DNA of 64,000 nt from Metabacillus sp. FJAT-52054 (GCF_037201815.1 NZ_CP147407.1:3418723-3482722), one strand, 5' to 3'. Positions 7,925 to 16,162 are shown, counted from the first letter of the stretch. Notes: generated by a model not told the origin, from the letters alone. Translations and numbers: made by a program.

Positions 7925-8859
7925 TATCGGACATTCACCCTCTTTTATCGGACTCTCATTTCAGGATATCGGACCCTCGCTACCTTTTATCGGACACTGT
8001 TATCCTTATATCGGACATTGCACCAGTTATCGGACATTCGCCCTCTTTTATCGGACTCTCATTTCAGGATATCGGACCCTCGCTACCTTTTATCGGACAC
8101 TGTTATCCTTATATCGGACATTGCACCAGTTATCGGACATTCCCCCTCTTTTATCGGTCACTCACTTCAGGATATCGGACCCTCGCTACCTTTTATCGGA
8201 CACAGCCAGCCTTATATCGGACATTGAACCAGTTATCGGACATTCACGCTCCTTTATCGATCACTCACTTCAGGATATCGGACTCTCGCTACCTTTTATC
8301 GGACACTGTTATCCTTATATCAGACATTGAACCAGTTATCGGACATTCGCCCTCTTTTATCGGTCACTCATTTCAGGATATCGGACCCTCGCTACCTTTT
8401 ATCGGACGCTGTCATCCTTATATCGGACATTGAACCAGTTATCGGACATTCACGCTCCTTTATCGGTCACTCATTTCAGGATATCGGACCCTCGCTACCT
8501 TTTATCGGACACAGCCAGCCTTATATCGGACATTGAACCAGTTATCGGACATTCACGCTCCTTTATCGATCACTCACTTCAGGATATCGGAACCTCGCTA
8601 CCTTTTATCGGACCCTCGCTACCTTTTATCGGACACAGCCAACCTTATATCGGACATTGAATGAGTTATCGGACATTCCCCTTCTTTTATCGATCACTCA
8701 CTTCAGGATATCGGACCATCGCTACCTTTTATCGGACACAACCAGCCTTATATCGGACATTGAATCGGTTATCGGACATTCACGCTATTATATCGGTCAC
8801 TCACTTCTGGATATCAGACTCTGACCTCCTTTTTTCGGACCCAGCCCTCCCGATATCGG
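7925..8859. repeat. Array A: 46 phased TATCGG motifs, 21-bp period
   Basis: I located a TATCGG motif or close variant at 46 positions from 7925 to 8854. Forty read TATCGG exactly; the others are TATCGA (8255, 8564, 8688), TATCAG (8318, 8812) and TTTCGG (8833). Of 45 spacings, 37 are 21 bp and 8 are 19 bp. Every fifth spacing is 19, giving a 103-bp higher-order unit of five elements with characteristic tails (for example TATCGGACCCTCGCTACC). One 21-bp element is duplicated at 8606/8627. Because 103 is not a multiple of 3, the open frames shift between units and are not genes. It fills the 1.16-kb gap upstream of NERD gene 1 and downstream of an SDR gene. Confidence 0.95.
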
Positions 8860-8921
8860 CGAAGCTGAATGAAGACCAGACCGCCTCCCCCCAACCTCAG
8901 CGGTCCCCCCCATCCATCCCA

Positions 8922-9686
8922 CTACCTCCGAAACCCGCCTTCCGAGTGCAGCACCTGCCCCGTGATCCAGGCTGCTTCCTCACTAACTAAAAATCGGATG
9001 AGCCGCGCGGCGTCTGCAGGCTGGCCGATTCGGCCGAAGGGAAACATCGGCGCGAGGTGCTCTTTTATCTCGCTGTTCATCCACCCGCTGTCGGTGGGGC
9101 CTGGGTTGACGGCGTTTACGGTGATGCCCATTGGTGCGAGTTCAGCTGAAATGGATACAGTCAGAGCGTCGATGGCTCCCTTGCTTGCGGCATATGGAAT
9201 TTCACCCGGCATGGGACCGCGTGATTGGCCGGACGTCATGTTGACGATGCGGCCTCCGCTCGCCTTAGAAAAATGGCGGGCGAAGGCTCCGCACATGAGG
9301 GCGGTTCCTCTGACATTGACGTGATAATGACGGTCCATGTCCAGGGCGGTCATCTCCAAAATGTCTTTATTCATGCTGAATGCGGCATTATTAATGAGGA
9401 TGTCAGGTTCTGTACCGAATCTCCTTATTACTTCACTAAAAATCATTTCAGGTACCGCAGGGTCAGATAAATCAGCGTCCATCATTTCCGCTTGGACTCC
9501 GATTGTGCGCAGTTCGTCCAGCAATAATCCGGGTTCATTTACATGATTTTTCTCGTACACAGCCTGATCAAATGGAGACCATGCTGTAAAGAAAATGTCG
9601 TGTCCTGCCGCCCCCAGCTCTCTGCATAAAGCGGCTCCAATACCATTTAAACGGGAGGCCCCCGTAATAAGCGCGATTTTATTCAT
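8922..9686 (-). CDS. SDR family oxidoreductase
   Basis: A 254-residue short-chain dehydrogenase. The Rossmann motif TGASRLNGIG is at about residues 7-16, NNAA near 85, and the catalytic Ser...Tyr-x3-Lys is represented by MTSGQSR and YAASK near 150. The N-terminal loop is slightly longer than in classical SDRs. The substrate is unknown. The start is the ATG one base after the stop of the hydroxylase gene, with AAGGTGGA as its ribosome site; the upstream GTG is part of that site. It is the third gene of the GntR-hydroxylase-SDR operon, so it may act on the same lipid or alcohol substrate as the hydroxylase. Confidence 0.85.
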   Translation of the reverse strand: MNKIALITGASRLNGIGAALCRELGAAGHDIFFTAWSPFDQAVYEKNHVNEPGLLLDELRTIGVQAEMMDADLSDPAVPEMIFSEVIRRFGTEPDILINNAAFSMNKDILEMTALDMDRHYHVNVRGTALMCGAFARHFSKASGGRIVNMTSGQSRGPMPGEIPYAASKGAIDALTVSISAELAPMGITVNAVNPGPTDSGWMNSEIKEHLAPMFPFGRIGQPADAARLIRFLVSEEAAWITGQVLHSEGGFRR

Positions 9687-9687
9687 A

Positions 9688-10311
9688 TCACAATCCACCT
9701 TTTCCCTCTAAATCTTTCGCTGTTTGACTCATTTCTACCTTTTTTTCATCCTTTAATGTTCCAAAGAGAACATCTCCGATTGGATTGGAGACGCCATACC
9801 AGTAGTTTTCATTTTTAAAATGGTGAAGCTGATGGGTTTTTTTCATCCATTTTCCGAATCCGAAAAGCGGTTTGATCGGCCGGTGGGCGACATAGTGCTT
9901 CCACTCATAGGTGAGCAGCATGAGAATCAGCCCCATGCCGAAAGCGGCTGTACTTATTACATTCGCTGTGAAAAGATAAAAAATGGCCGCCAAAACAATA
10001 AAATTCGGAAGACTGTACCAGACCGGCAGAAATAACAGTTTTAAGTCATTCGGATATTTGTGATGATCGTAATGTAAACGCTTTAAAAACTGGAGAAACA
10101 AACGATTTTTTGGCGGTTTAAGATGAAAAAGAAAGCGGTGTGTTAAATACTCGCTGAAAATAAAAACGATTAATCCAGTACAGAAAAAAACGAAATTCAG
10201 CCAGGAAGGATTCATAATTAGAACAGCAGCACCAAGGACAATAAATATCAGTCCCATTACTAAAATATCAAAATGAAGGAAAAAATCACGATACAATCCT
10301 TTACTTTTCAT
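9688..10311 (-). CDS. Sterol desaturase / fatty-acid hydroxylase family membrane protein
   Basis: A 207-residue integral membrane protein with about four hydrophobic spans. The His clusters of the di-iron hydroxylase superfamily are visible: THRFLFH, HYDHH, HYVAH and HQLHH, spread between about residues 58 and 170. Members insert oxygen or a double bond into lipids; the substrate here is unknown. The start codon overlaps the stop of the GntR gene by 4 bases (ATGA), and its own stop is one base from the next start, so translation of the three genes is coupled. Confidence 0.82.
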   Translation of the reverse strand: MKSKGLYRDFFLHFDILVMGLIFIVLGAAVLIMNPSWLNFVFFCTGLIVFIFSEYLTHRFLFHLKPPKNRLFLQFLKRLHYDHHKYPNDLKLLFLPVWYSLPNFIVLAAIFYLFTANVISTAAFGMGLILMLLTYEWKHYVAHRPIKPLFGFGKWMKKTHQLHHFKNENYWYGVSNPIGDVLFGTLKDEKKVEMSQTAKDLEGKGGL

Positions 10312-11003
10312 TTTTTCAGCTCCTCATTTTTAGCTTCCCATAACACCAGACTATCCTGCATCATCTTCCTTGCGATTGCTTCCGCTTCCCTTGAACTCCC
10401 GGCGAGAACAGCCTCCAGCAAATCCGTGTAATACTTCCTTGAAGCAATTCGATGATTCTCCTCATCAAAATACTGCACAGCCATCGCTATATAACAATCT
10501 GTAAAACTATTAATAATGAGCAAATATATTGGATTAGAGGACAATCTCGCCATTCCCCGTTGAAGCTCCCAGTCAAATTCCGCAAAATCTTCAGCGGCAT
10601 GCTTAAGAGTATCGGCTTTGATTAAGAGAGCAGCGGCCTCTGCCCGATTCGTTTCAACGGCATCCCGAATATAGGCAGGGGTGAGTGAGATCCTCAGCTC
10701 CAGCATATAGCTAATCCATTCCCGCGGAATATTCTCATAGGATTTGAGCAGGCTGGCAATTGTCATCAGATTCCCATGCTGCCAAATATCATTGATAGTC
10801 GGCGGCATTCCTTTTCTCGAAGTAACCCACCCATCACGCTCCATTCTTTGGATCGCTTCCCTGACAGCCGGTCTGCCAACCCCATAGATTGAAGCAAGCT
10901 CTCTCTCAGGCTTTAAAGAGGTGTGCGGCAAAAGTTTGTGCGCCAGAATGGATTGAACGAGTTCTTTTTCAACAAAATCTGATGCCCTTTCCACATTCCC
11001 CAT
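10308..11003 (-). CDS. GntR-family regulator (FadR/FCD type)
   Basis: A 231-residue regulator: N-terminal winged helix (about residues 5-75, with LKPERELASIYGVGRPAVRE typical of GntR) and an all-helical FCD-like effector domain (about 90-220). It heads the operon with the hydroxylase and SDR genes and probably represses it. Two 13-bp palindromes of TTGGT-N3-ACCAA between its promoter and start are strong operator candidates. The ATG at 11003 abuts the ribosome site AAAGGAG; a GTG three codons later (10994) has better spacing and may be the real start. Confidence 0.87.
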   Translation of the reverse strand: MGNVERASDFVEKELVQSILAHKLLPHTSLKPERELASIYGVGRPAVREAIQRMERDGWVTSRKGMPPTINDIWQHGNLMTIASLLKSYENIPREWISYMLELRISLTPAYIRDAVETNRAEAAALLIKADTLKHAAEDFAEFDWELQRGMARLSSNPIYLLIINSFTDCYIAMAVQYFDEENHRIASRKYYTDLLEAVLAGSSREAEAIARKMMQDSLVLWEAKNEELKK

Positions 11004-11010
11004 CTCCTTT

Positions 11011-11044
11011 TTGGTATGACCAAAATATATGTTGGTAAGACCAA
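11011..11044 (-). promoter_or_regulatory. Two palindromic GntR operators
   Basis: TTGGTATGACCAA (11011-11023) and TTGGTAAGACCAA (11032-11044) are both perfect TTGGT-N3-ACCAA palindromes matching the TGGT-N3-ACCA type bound by FadR-like regulators. Their starts are 21 bp apart, on the same face of the helix. They cover the -10 region and leader of the GntR gene, which suggests autorepression. Confidence 0.82.
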
Positions 11045-11071
11045 ATTATTCTAAAATTCAGAAATTGTCAA
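11043..11071 (-). promoter_or_regulatory. Sigma-A promoter of the GntR operon
   Basis: On the minus strand, -35 TTGACA (11066-11071), a 17-bp spacer and -10 TAATTT (11043-11048). The -10 box overlaps the distal palindromic operator. Confidence 0.6.
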
Positions 11072-11124
11072 CATCCAATAGGGACTTTTATGCTTTATTC
11101 CTTACCATCTTCCGGAAATCTCCA

Positions 11125-11153
11125 TAAAAAAAGCGAACCTATTGCGGTCCGCT
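11125..11153 (-). terminator. Terminator after FeS-type gene
   Basis: On the minus strand AGCGGACC...GGTTCGCT followed by TTTTTTT, just beyond the stop at 11163. Confidence 0.85.
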
Positions 11154-11162
11154 ATCCCCTTA

Positions 11163-11471
11163 CTATTCGACTGTTAATCTCACCCGGCTGTTAAAAATCT
11201 GATTTTTATTGCGGAGGACAAAGTGGTTATTGGAGAAATCGATCTCCAGTTCATGATCAAAGCCTTCTTCGAAATCCTTGTCAACGATAAAATCGTATCC
11301 TTCGGCTGAAATTTTCTTTTCGCGGCCTTCCAGATCGCGGTCCTTCATTCCTTTGATTTCATAAACATTGTTTACGATATCGCAGCTTCCGGGATCAAAA
11401 GGAATGGCAAAGACTGTGCCCTCCGGCGCCTCATTCAGCTTCTGTTTTGCATGTTCGGTTAGCTTAATCAT
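11163..11471 (-). CDS. Iron-sulfur cluster biosynthesis family protein (YqkB-like)
   Basis: A 102-residue protein of the HesB/IscA-like fold, resembling B. subtilis YqkB. It lacks the three conserved cysteines of true A-type carriers (only one Cys, in DPGSCDI at about residue 30), so an iron-sulfur role is inferred from the family name only. The start is the ATG behind AAGGAGG; a longer upstream reading frame would overlap the SDR gene. It follows that SDR gene by 16 bases and is probably cotranscribed. Confidence 0.78.
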   Translation of the reverse strand: MIKLTEHAKQKLNEAPEGTVFAIPFDPGSCDIVNNVYEIKGMKDRDLEGREKKISAEGYDFIVDKDFEEGFDHELEIDFSNNHFVLRNKNQIFNSRVRLTVE

Positions 11472-11487
11472 TGTGAATTCCTCCTTA

Positions 11488-12288
11488 TTATAAAGAACGA
11501 ATAATGCCTCCCTCGACCCTCTGGGCAGAGCCATTAATGGCAGAAGCCTTATCCGAAGCTAAAAACAAAATGGTACTGGCCACTTCTTCAACAGTTGCAA
11601 AACGCTGAATCAATGAAGTTGGCTCATTTTCTTTAAAATAATCTTTCGTGAACGGCTCGAGATCTTTTCCTTCCGATTCGGCTGCGCCTTTCATAAAGTT
11701 CTCGACACCCTCTGTCCAGGTTGGCCCCGGCAGGACAGAGTTTACCGTAACGTTTGTTCCCTTTGTCAATTCTGCCAATCCTCTTGAAAGAGAAATGAGA
11801 GCTGTTTTGGTTACCGAATAAGGAATCATCTGCGGCAAAGGCTTAACTCCGGCTTCACTTGCAAGGTTAAGAAGGCGTCCGCTGTTTCGTTTCAGCATAT
11901 CCGGCAAAAATTTGCGTGAGAGTCTTACGGCACTCATAATGTTGGTTTGGAAGTAATCTTCCCATTCTTCATCTGTCACCTCTTCAAATGATTTCACTTC
12001 GAAAAAGGCAAGATTGTTGACCAATATATCAACTGGTCCGATTTCATTCACTTTTGAAATGAAATCATTGCTTCCTTCAAGATTTGAAAGATCCGCTGCA
12101 ATTCCATGCACCGTTCCAAATGCGGATAGCTCGTCCACAACTTTTTGTACTTTTTCTTCTGTTCTTCCATTAACAATGACTGTGGCACCTTCCTGAAGAA
12201 AGCTTTTTGCTGTTTCTTTACCTATACCCCCTGTTGATCCTGTTACAACAGCTAATTTACCTTTTAGATTTAAATCCAAACCTTCCAC
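11488..12288 (-). CDS. SDR family oxidoreductase
   Basis: A 266-residue short-chain dehydrogenase with TGSTGGIG (about residues 16-23) for cofactor binding, NNLA in the NNAG position (about 92-95), a catalytic Ser in NLASEAG and YSVTK (about 157-161). The variant NNLA and the LPGPT segment resemble the YkvO-like branch. The substrate is unknown. The GTG start follows AAGGTG by 6 bases; a TTG three codons later is a possible alternative. It is first in a two-gene operon with the FeS-type gene. Confidence 0.82.
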   Translation of the reverse strand: MEGLDLNLKGKLAVVTGSTGGIGKETAKSFLQEGATVIVNGRTEEKVQKVVDELSAFGTVHGIAADLSNLEGSNDFISKVNEIGPVDILVNNLAFFEVKSFEEVTDEEWEDYFQTNIMSAVRLSRKFLPDMLKRNSGRLLNLASEAGVKPLPQMIPYSVTKTALISLSRGLAELTKGTNVTVNSVLPGPTWTEGVENFMKGAAESEGKDLEPFTKDYFKENEPTSLIQRFATVEEVASTILFLASDKASAINGSAQRVEGGIIRSL

Positions 12289-12425
12289 CTGCTTTCACCT
12301 TATTCAAATATTCATTAGGTTATCATACCCTTAACTTTCAGTGCCAATGTTTGAGCTTATGGAAAAACCCTTCTATAATGGAATTGTCCGCCATAAAGGC
12401 GGATAAAAAAGTTCAGGAGGGAATC

Positions 12426-14231
12426 ATGACAATCATTCGTGTGAAAGAGCCGCAGAAGCAGTGGAACCAAGCATCTTCAGCCCAACAGGAACAGCAGGCG
12501 ATGAAAAGGTATGAGCATCGTTCCAATGAACGTGAAAAACTGGCAAAAAAGCTGGAGACAAAGAATCCTCTTGAAGTCGATACGCCTGAAAGAGCCGCTT
12601 ACCGGCAAGCACTTGTCAACCCTCGAGATGGCTTAGCACTTGAACGAATTGTTGGTGAAAACAACCTGTTTCCGATTTCTTATTTGGAATCCGGAATTCA
12701 AGCTTCAAAATCCGTGTGCAGAATTGAAGTGAGAGACCGGATCGGCAGAGTGCTTGGACATGGCACAGGTTTTCTCGTTTCACCTTCTCTTCTGCTTACA
12801 AATCACCACGTCTTGGTTGACGAGGATGCTGCATTAAACAGTTTGGCTCAATTCAACTATGAATTGGATCTAAATTTAAGAGAAAAGCAGATTAAAAGCT
12901 TTCGTATCACTCCTGAAAGATTGTTCATTACGAATGAAGAAATGGATTTTACACTGACAGCGGTTGAAGAAATTTCAGCCGATGGCTCTCCATTAAGTGA
13001 TTTTGGCTTTCTTCCGCTGCATGCCCAGTCTGGAAAAGGGCTTGTTGGAGAATATGTTTCAATTATTCAGCATCCGTCAGGCGCACCTAAATCCTTAGCT
13101 ATTCGCGATAATAAAATAACGGATGTTTTCGATGATTACATTCATTATTCTACTGATACACAAGAAGGTTCTTCCGGGTCACCCGTTTTAAACGATGAAT
13201 GGGTCATAGTGGCTCTTCACCATGCCGGCGTACCCGATCCTGAAAATCCGGAGGAATATACAGCAAATGAAGGAATTCGAATCAGCAGCATCGTTAAATT
13301 TCTTTCAGAGCAAAAAGCATCTCTTAAAGAGCACCAAAAGGAGCTGCTATCTGAAATCCTTGGAGATATAAAAGCCGAGCAAGCGAATCCTAAACCGGTG
13401 AAAGTGGAAAAATTAAAGCCTTCCCGATATGAAAAAGCAACTGGATATGACAGCAAATTCCTTGGCACCAAACACGCGGTTTCACTGCCTAAGCTCTCAA
13501 AGGATCAGGAAGCGGATGCCGCCCCAGTGAAAGCCGGAGGGAACGTGCTTGATTACACACATTTTTCCCTTGTTATGAGTAAAAAGAGAAGAATTGCTTA
13601 CTATACGGTTGTCAATATAGATGGAAAACAGCTGAAGGAGATCGAACGGGATAAAGACTCCTGGTATTACGATCCCCGTATTGATGAAAAGTATCAAGCA
13701 GGTGAGGAATTATACAGCCGTAACGACTTGGATCGCGGCCATCTGGTTAGAAGAAGAGATCCGGTATGGGGATCAGATGCAAAAAAAGCAAATGATGATA
13801 CGTTCCATTTTACAAACTGCTCCCCTCAGCATAAAAATTTGAACCAAAAAACGTGGCTTGAGCTTGAAAATTACATCCTGGACAATGCCGAAAACCATCA
13901 GTTTAAAGCCACCATTTTTACTGGGCCGGTCTTCAGAGATGATGATCTTGTCTATCGCGATATTCAAATTCCGGCTGAGTTTTGGAAAGTGGCGGTCATG
14001 GTAAAAGAAGACGACACCCTCTCCGCTACCGCCTACCTTCAGTCACAAAAGAATTTAATTGATGATCTGGAATTTGCATACGGAGAGTATAAAACGTATC
14101 AGGTTCCTTTATCAAAAATCGAGTCTTTAACAGGCCTTCAGTTTAAAGATCTTAAAAAGAGCGATCCGATTGAAAAGCTTGAATCGGCTGTCGGACGGGT
14201 CATTGAAGGACCGGAAGATATTGAAATCTAA
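12426..14231 (+). CDS. Trypsin-like protease fused to DNA/RNA non-specific endonuclease
   Basis: A 601-residue two-enzyme protein. After a Gln/Lys-rich N-terminus, a V8/trypsin-like domain spans about residues 85-295 with triad His128 (TNHHV), Asp174 and Ser250 (GSSGSP). A Lys-rich linker leads to a NucA/Serratia-type nuclease domain (about 370-570) with DRGH (catalytic His439), TNCSPQ and the metal-site residues Asn473 and Glu481. No signal peptide is visible, so it is probably cytoplasmic unless exported otherwise. The start is the ATG behind AGGAGGG; the frame runs further upstream but without a ribosome site. It is a single gene ending at a hairpin. Such fusions are plausible conflict or defence effectors; that role is inference. 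Confidence 0.9.
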   Translation: MTIIRVKEPQKQWNQASSAQQEQQAMKRYEHRSNEREKLAKKLETKNPLEVDTPERAAYRQALVNPRDGLALERIVGENNLFPISYLESGIQASKSVCRIEVRDRIGRVLGHGTGFLVSPSLLLTNHHVLVDEDAALNSLAQFNYELDLNLREKQIKSFRITPERLFITNEEMDFTLTAVEEISADGSPLSDFGFLPLHAQSGKGLVGEYVSIIQHPSGAPKSLAIRDNKITDVFDDYIHYSTDTQEGSSGSPVLNDEWVIVALHHAGVPDPENPEEYTANEGIRISSIVKFLSEQKASLKEHQKELLSEILGDIKAEQANPKPVKVEKLKPSRYEKATGYDSKFLGTKHAVSLPKLSKDQEADAAPVKAGGNVLDYTHFSLVMSKKRRIAYYTVVNIDGKQLKEIERDKDSWYYDPRIDEKYQAGEELYSRNDLDRGHLVRRRDPVWGSDAKKANDDTFHFTNCSPQHKNLNQKTWLELENYILDNAENHQFKATIFTGPVFRDDDLVYRDIQIPAEFWKVAVMVKEDDTLSATAYLQSQKNLIDDLEFAYGEYKTYQVPLSKIESLTGLQFKDLKKSDPIEKLESAVGRVIEGPEDIEI

Positions 14232-14240
14232 TCAAAAAGG

Positions 14241-14270
14241 CTTGCCGACGCGGCAAGTCTTTTTATTTTT
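14241..14270. terminator. Terminator between protease-nuclease and hxlR
   Basis: Stem CTTGCC / GGCAAG with a 5-base loop, then TCTTTTTATTTTT on the plus strand; A-rich flanks allow weaker use by hxlR on the minus strand. Confidence 0.8.
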
Positions 14271-14625
14271 GAGCCGTTTTTCCAAGCGGATTCTCTTCTA
14301 ACTCACTCATATAATTTTTACCCCAGTCATACATAGCTTCAAGAATGGGCATCAGACTCTCTCCCTGAATTGTGAGGGAATATTCTACTTTTGGCGGAAC
14401 TACAGGATATACTTCCCTGTGCACAATCCCGTCCTCTTCAAGCTCCCGAAGCTGGTTTACAAGCATACGCTGTGTAATTCCAGGCATGAGCGATTTAAGT
14501 TCTCCAAAACGCTTTGTCCCTTCTTTTCCAAGATGCCAAAGAATCAGCATTTTCCACTTTCCGCCGATAACGGAAAGGGTTAATTCTTTTTCACAATTAA
14601 AAAATTTATCTTTCGTTCGTGTCAT
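14263..14625 (-). CDS. hxlR: HxlR, activator of the hxlAB operon
   Basis: A 120-residue winged-helix regulator nearly identical in its core to B. subtilis Hxl[10 protein letters not shown] at about residues 9-17, [12 protein letters not shown] near 21-32, and the wing segment [15 protein letters not shown]. In B. subtilis HxlR activates hxlAB in response to formaldehyde. It is divergent from hxlA, with a 168-bp shared regulatory region. Confidence 0.93.
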   Translation of the reverse strand: MTRTKDKFFNCEKELTLSVIGGKWKMLILWHLGKEGTKRFGELKSLMPGITQRMLVNQLRELEEDGIVHREVYPVVPPKVEYSLTIQGESLMPILEAMYDWGKNYMSELEENPLGKTAQK

Positions 14626-14793
14626 TTAAATCACCTCAAGTCTTATTATAACTCATGGTATACTTTTTAACACTATGTAAGTTTTAAGTCAGTACTTACA
14701 AAATAATAAATTTGAGAGTATGCTTATTTCAGGCAGTTTTTTAGGGAACAGTAAAAAGGATTGCCTCACACTAATATACAGGAGTGATTATAG
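14626..14793. promoter_or_regulatory. Divergent hxlR/hxlA control region
   Basis: AT-rich intergenic region. On the minus strand a TATAAT box (14645-14650) with a poor -35 probably serves hxlR. HxlR sites are expected upstream of hxlA, but I could not define the repeats with confidence. Confidence 0.45.
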
Positions 14794-15426
14794 ATGGAAT
14801 TGCAGCTCGCATTAGACCTCGTGAACATTCCAGAGGCCATTGAATTGGTTAAAGAAGTAGAGGAACACATCGATATCGTCGAGATCGGCACGCCCGTTGT
14901 AATAAATGAAGGACTTAAGGCAGTAAAAGAAATGAAAGCAGCATTTCCTAATTTGAAGGTTTTAGCTGACCTGAAAATTATGGATGCAGCCGGATACGAA
15001 GTGATGAAGGCTTCTGAAGCTGGTGCAGACATCATTACCATTCTTGGAGCAGCTGAAGATATGTCTATAAAAGGCGCTGTAGAAGAAGCAAAAAAACAAA
15101 ACAAAAAAATTCTTGTAGACATGATTGCTGTTAAAGACATTGAAACACGTGCAAAAGAACTGGACGCAATCGGCGTAGATTACATTTGCGTTCATACTGG
15201 ATATGACCTTCAAGCAGTTGGCCAAAACTCCTTTGAAGATCTTAAAACCATTAAACGTGTCGTCAAAAATGCAAAAACAGCAGTAGCCGGCGGAATTAAA
15301 ATGGATACATTGCCAGAAGTAATCAAAGCCAGCCCGGATTTAGTCATTGTTGGAGGCGGCATCACTGGTCAAGATGATAAAAAAGCAACAGCCGCTAAAA
15401 TGCAAAAACTGATAAAGCAAGGGTAA
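14794..15426 (+). CDS. hxlA: 3-hexulose-6-phosphate synthase
   Basis: A 210-residue TIM-barrel enzyme of the OMP decarboxylase superfamily that condenses formaldehyde with ribulose 5-phosphate. Seen: MELQLALDLV at the start (Asp8), ADLKIMDA near residue 55 (metal and catalytic Asp/Lys), VCVHTGYD-like IGVDYICVHTGYD near 130, and the phosphate-binding AVAGGIK and VGGGIT segments near 165 and 188. The length is normal. It is followed 4 bases later by hxlB; together they form the ribulose monophosphate formaldehyde-fixation and detoxification pathway. Confidence 0.95.
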   Translation: MELQLALDLVNIPEAIELVKEVEEHIDIVEIGTPVVINEGLKAVKEMKAAFPNLKVLADLKIMDAAGYEVMKASEAGADIITILGAAEDMSIKGAVEEAKKQNKKILVDMIAVKDIETRAKELDAIGVDYICVHTGYDLQAVGQNSFEDLKTIKRVVKNAKTAVAGGIKMDTLPEVIKASPDLVIVGGGITGQDDKKATAAKMQKLIKQG

Positions 15427-15430
15427 TCCC

Positions 15431-15988
15431 ATGCAGACCGCTGAATTCTTCCGCACCATTCTCAATGAATTGAATGCTGCAGCAGATGCACTGAACGAGC
15501 AGGAATCCGCTGAGCTTGTCGATAAAATCTTGGCATCGAACAAGATTTTTGTTGCAGGCGCCGGCCGCTCCGGGTTAATGGCCAAATCCTTCGTCATGAG
15601 AATGATGCACATGGGGCTCGACGCTTACGCCGTTGGCGAAACGACTACTCCCCAATTTGAAGAGAACGATCTTATCATCATCCCATCCGGATCAGGAGAA
15701 ACCAAAAGTCTTGTTTCCATGGCTGAAAAAGCGCATTCGATCGGAGGCAGCATAGCCTGTGTCACTATTTCACCCGAGTCCACTCTTGGCAAAATAGCGG
15801 ATTTCACCGTAAAACTGCCTGGAGCACCAAAGGATCAATCCGGAGAACGGAAAGAAACGATCCAGCCGATGGGTTCACTTTTTGAACAAACCCTGCTTCT
15901 TTTTTTCGATGCCGTAATCCTGAAGTTCATGGAGAAAAAAGGACTCGATTCGAAAACGATGTATGGAAAGCATGCGAATTTGGAATAA
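15431..15988 (+). CDS. hxlB: 6-phospho-3-hexuloisomerase
   Basis: A 185-residue SIS-domain isomerase converting hexulose 6-phosphate to fructose 6-phosphate, the second step after HxlA. GAGRSGLMAKSFVMR (about residues 43-57) and SGSGETKSLV (about 85-94) are the sugar-phosphate binding loops. The length and ending (YGKHANLE) fit the family. The 4-base gap from hxlA indicates coupled translation. Confidence 0.95.
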   Translation: MQTAEFFRTILNELNAAADALNEQESAELVDKILASNKIFVAGAGRSGLMAKSFVMRMMHMGLDAYAVGETTTPQFEENDLIIIPSGSGETKSLVSMAEKAHSIGGSIACVTISPESTLGKIADFTVKLPGAPKDQSGERKETIQPMGSLFEQTLLLFFDAVILKFMEKKGLDSKTMYGKHANLE

Positions 15989-15998
15989 ATGTTTGGAA

Positions 15999-16030
15999 TG
16001 GAGAGGTTTTATGACCTCTCCATTTTTTTG
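15999..16030 (+). terminator. Terminator of hxlAB
   Basis: Stem TGGAGAGGT / ACCTCTCCA with a 6-base loop followed by TTTTTTTG. Confidence 0.92.
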
Positions 16031-16114
16031 CGGTGATTTGTTGTACGGGGGGAAGGAGGTCAGGTAACGTCTTGTTTTAGTCGCGATGTCCGGCACTCAT
16101 GTACTTCCTTACAA

Positions 16115-16145
16115 AAAAAGAGGAAAGACCTCGTCAGGCCTTTCC
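16115..16145 (-). terminator. Terminator of the secreted repeat-protein operon
   Basis: On the minus strand GGAAAGGCCT...AGGTCTTTCC followed by TCTTTTTTT, beyond the stop at 16163. Confidence 0.85.
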
Positions 16146-16162
16146 TTTTAAAAGGATAAATC

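Noticed and set aside
7925..8859. CRISPR array
   Set aside because: The constant part is only 6-9 bases, the intervening sequences themselves recur every 103 bp, and there are no cas genes.
7925..8859. Plasmid-type iteron replication origin
   Set aside because: Spacing would fit, but there is no Rep gene or AT-rich melting region with DnaA boxes nearby, and the context is chromosomal. It stays a formal alternative until array-binding proteins are known.
7876..8990. Overlapping open frames (69-185 codons) rich in YRT, LSDI and GPSLPFIG repeats
   Set aside because: They arise from the 21-bp period (7 codons) of array A. The 103-bp unit is not a multiple of three, so the frame changes between units and no single protein spans the array; there are no ribosome sites.
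12207..12425. 73-codon N-terminal extension of the protease-nuclease
   Set aside because: It overlaps the divergent SDR gene start and lacks a ribosome site, whereas AGGAGGG precedes the ATG at 12426.
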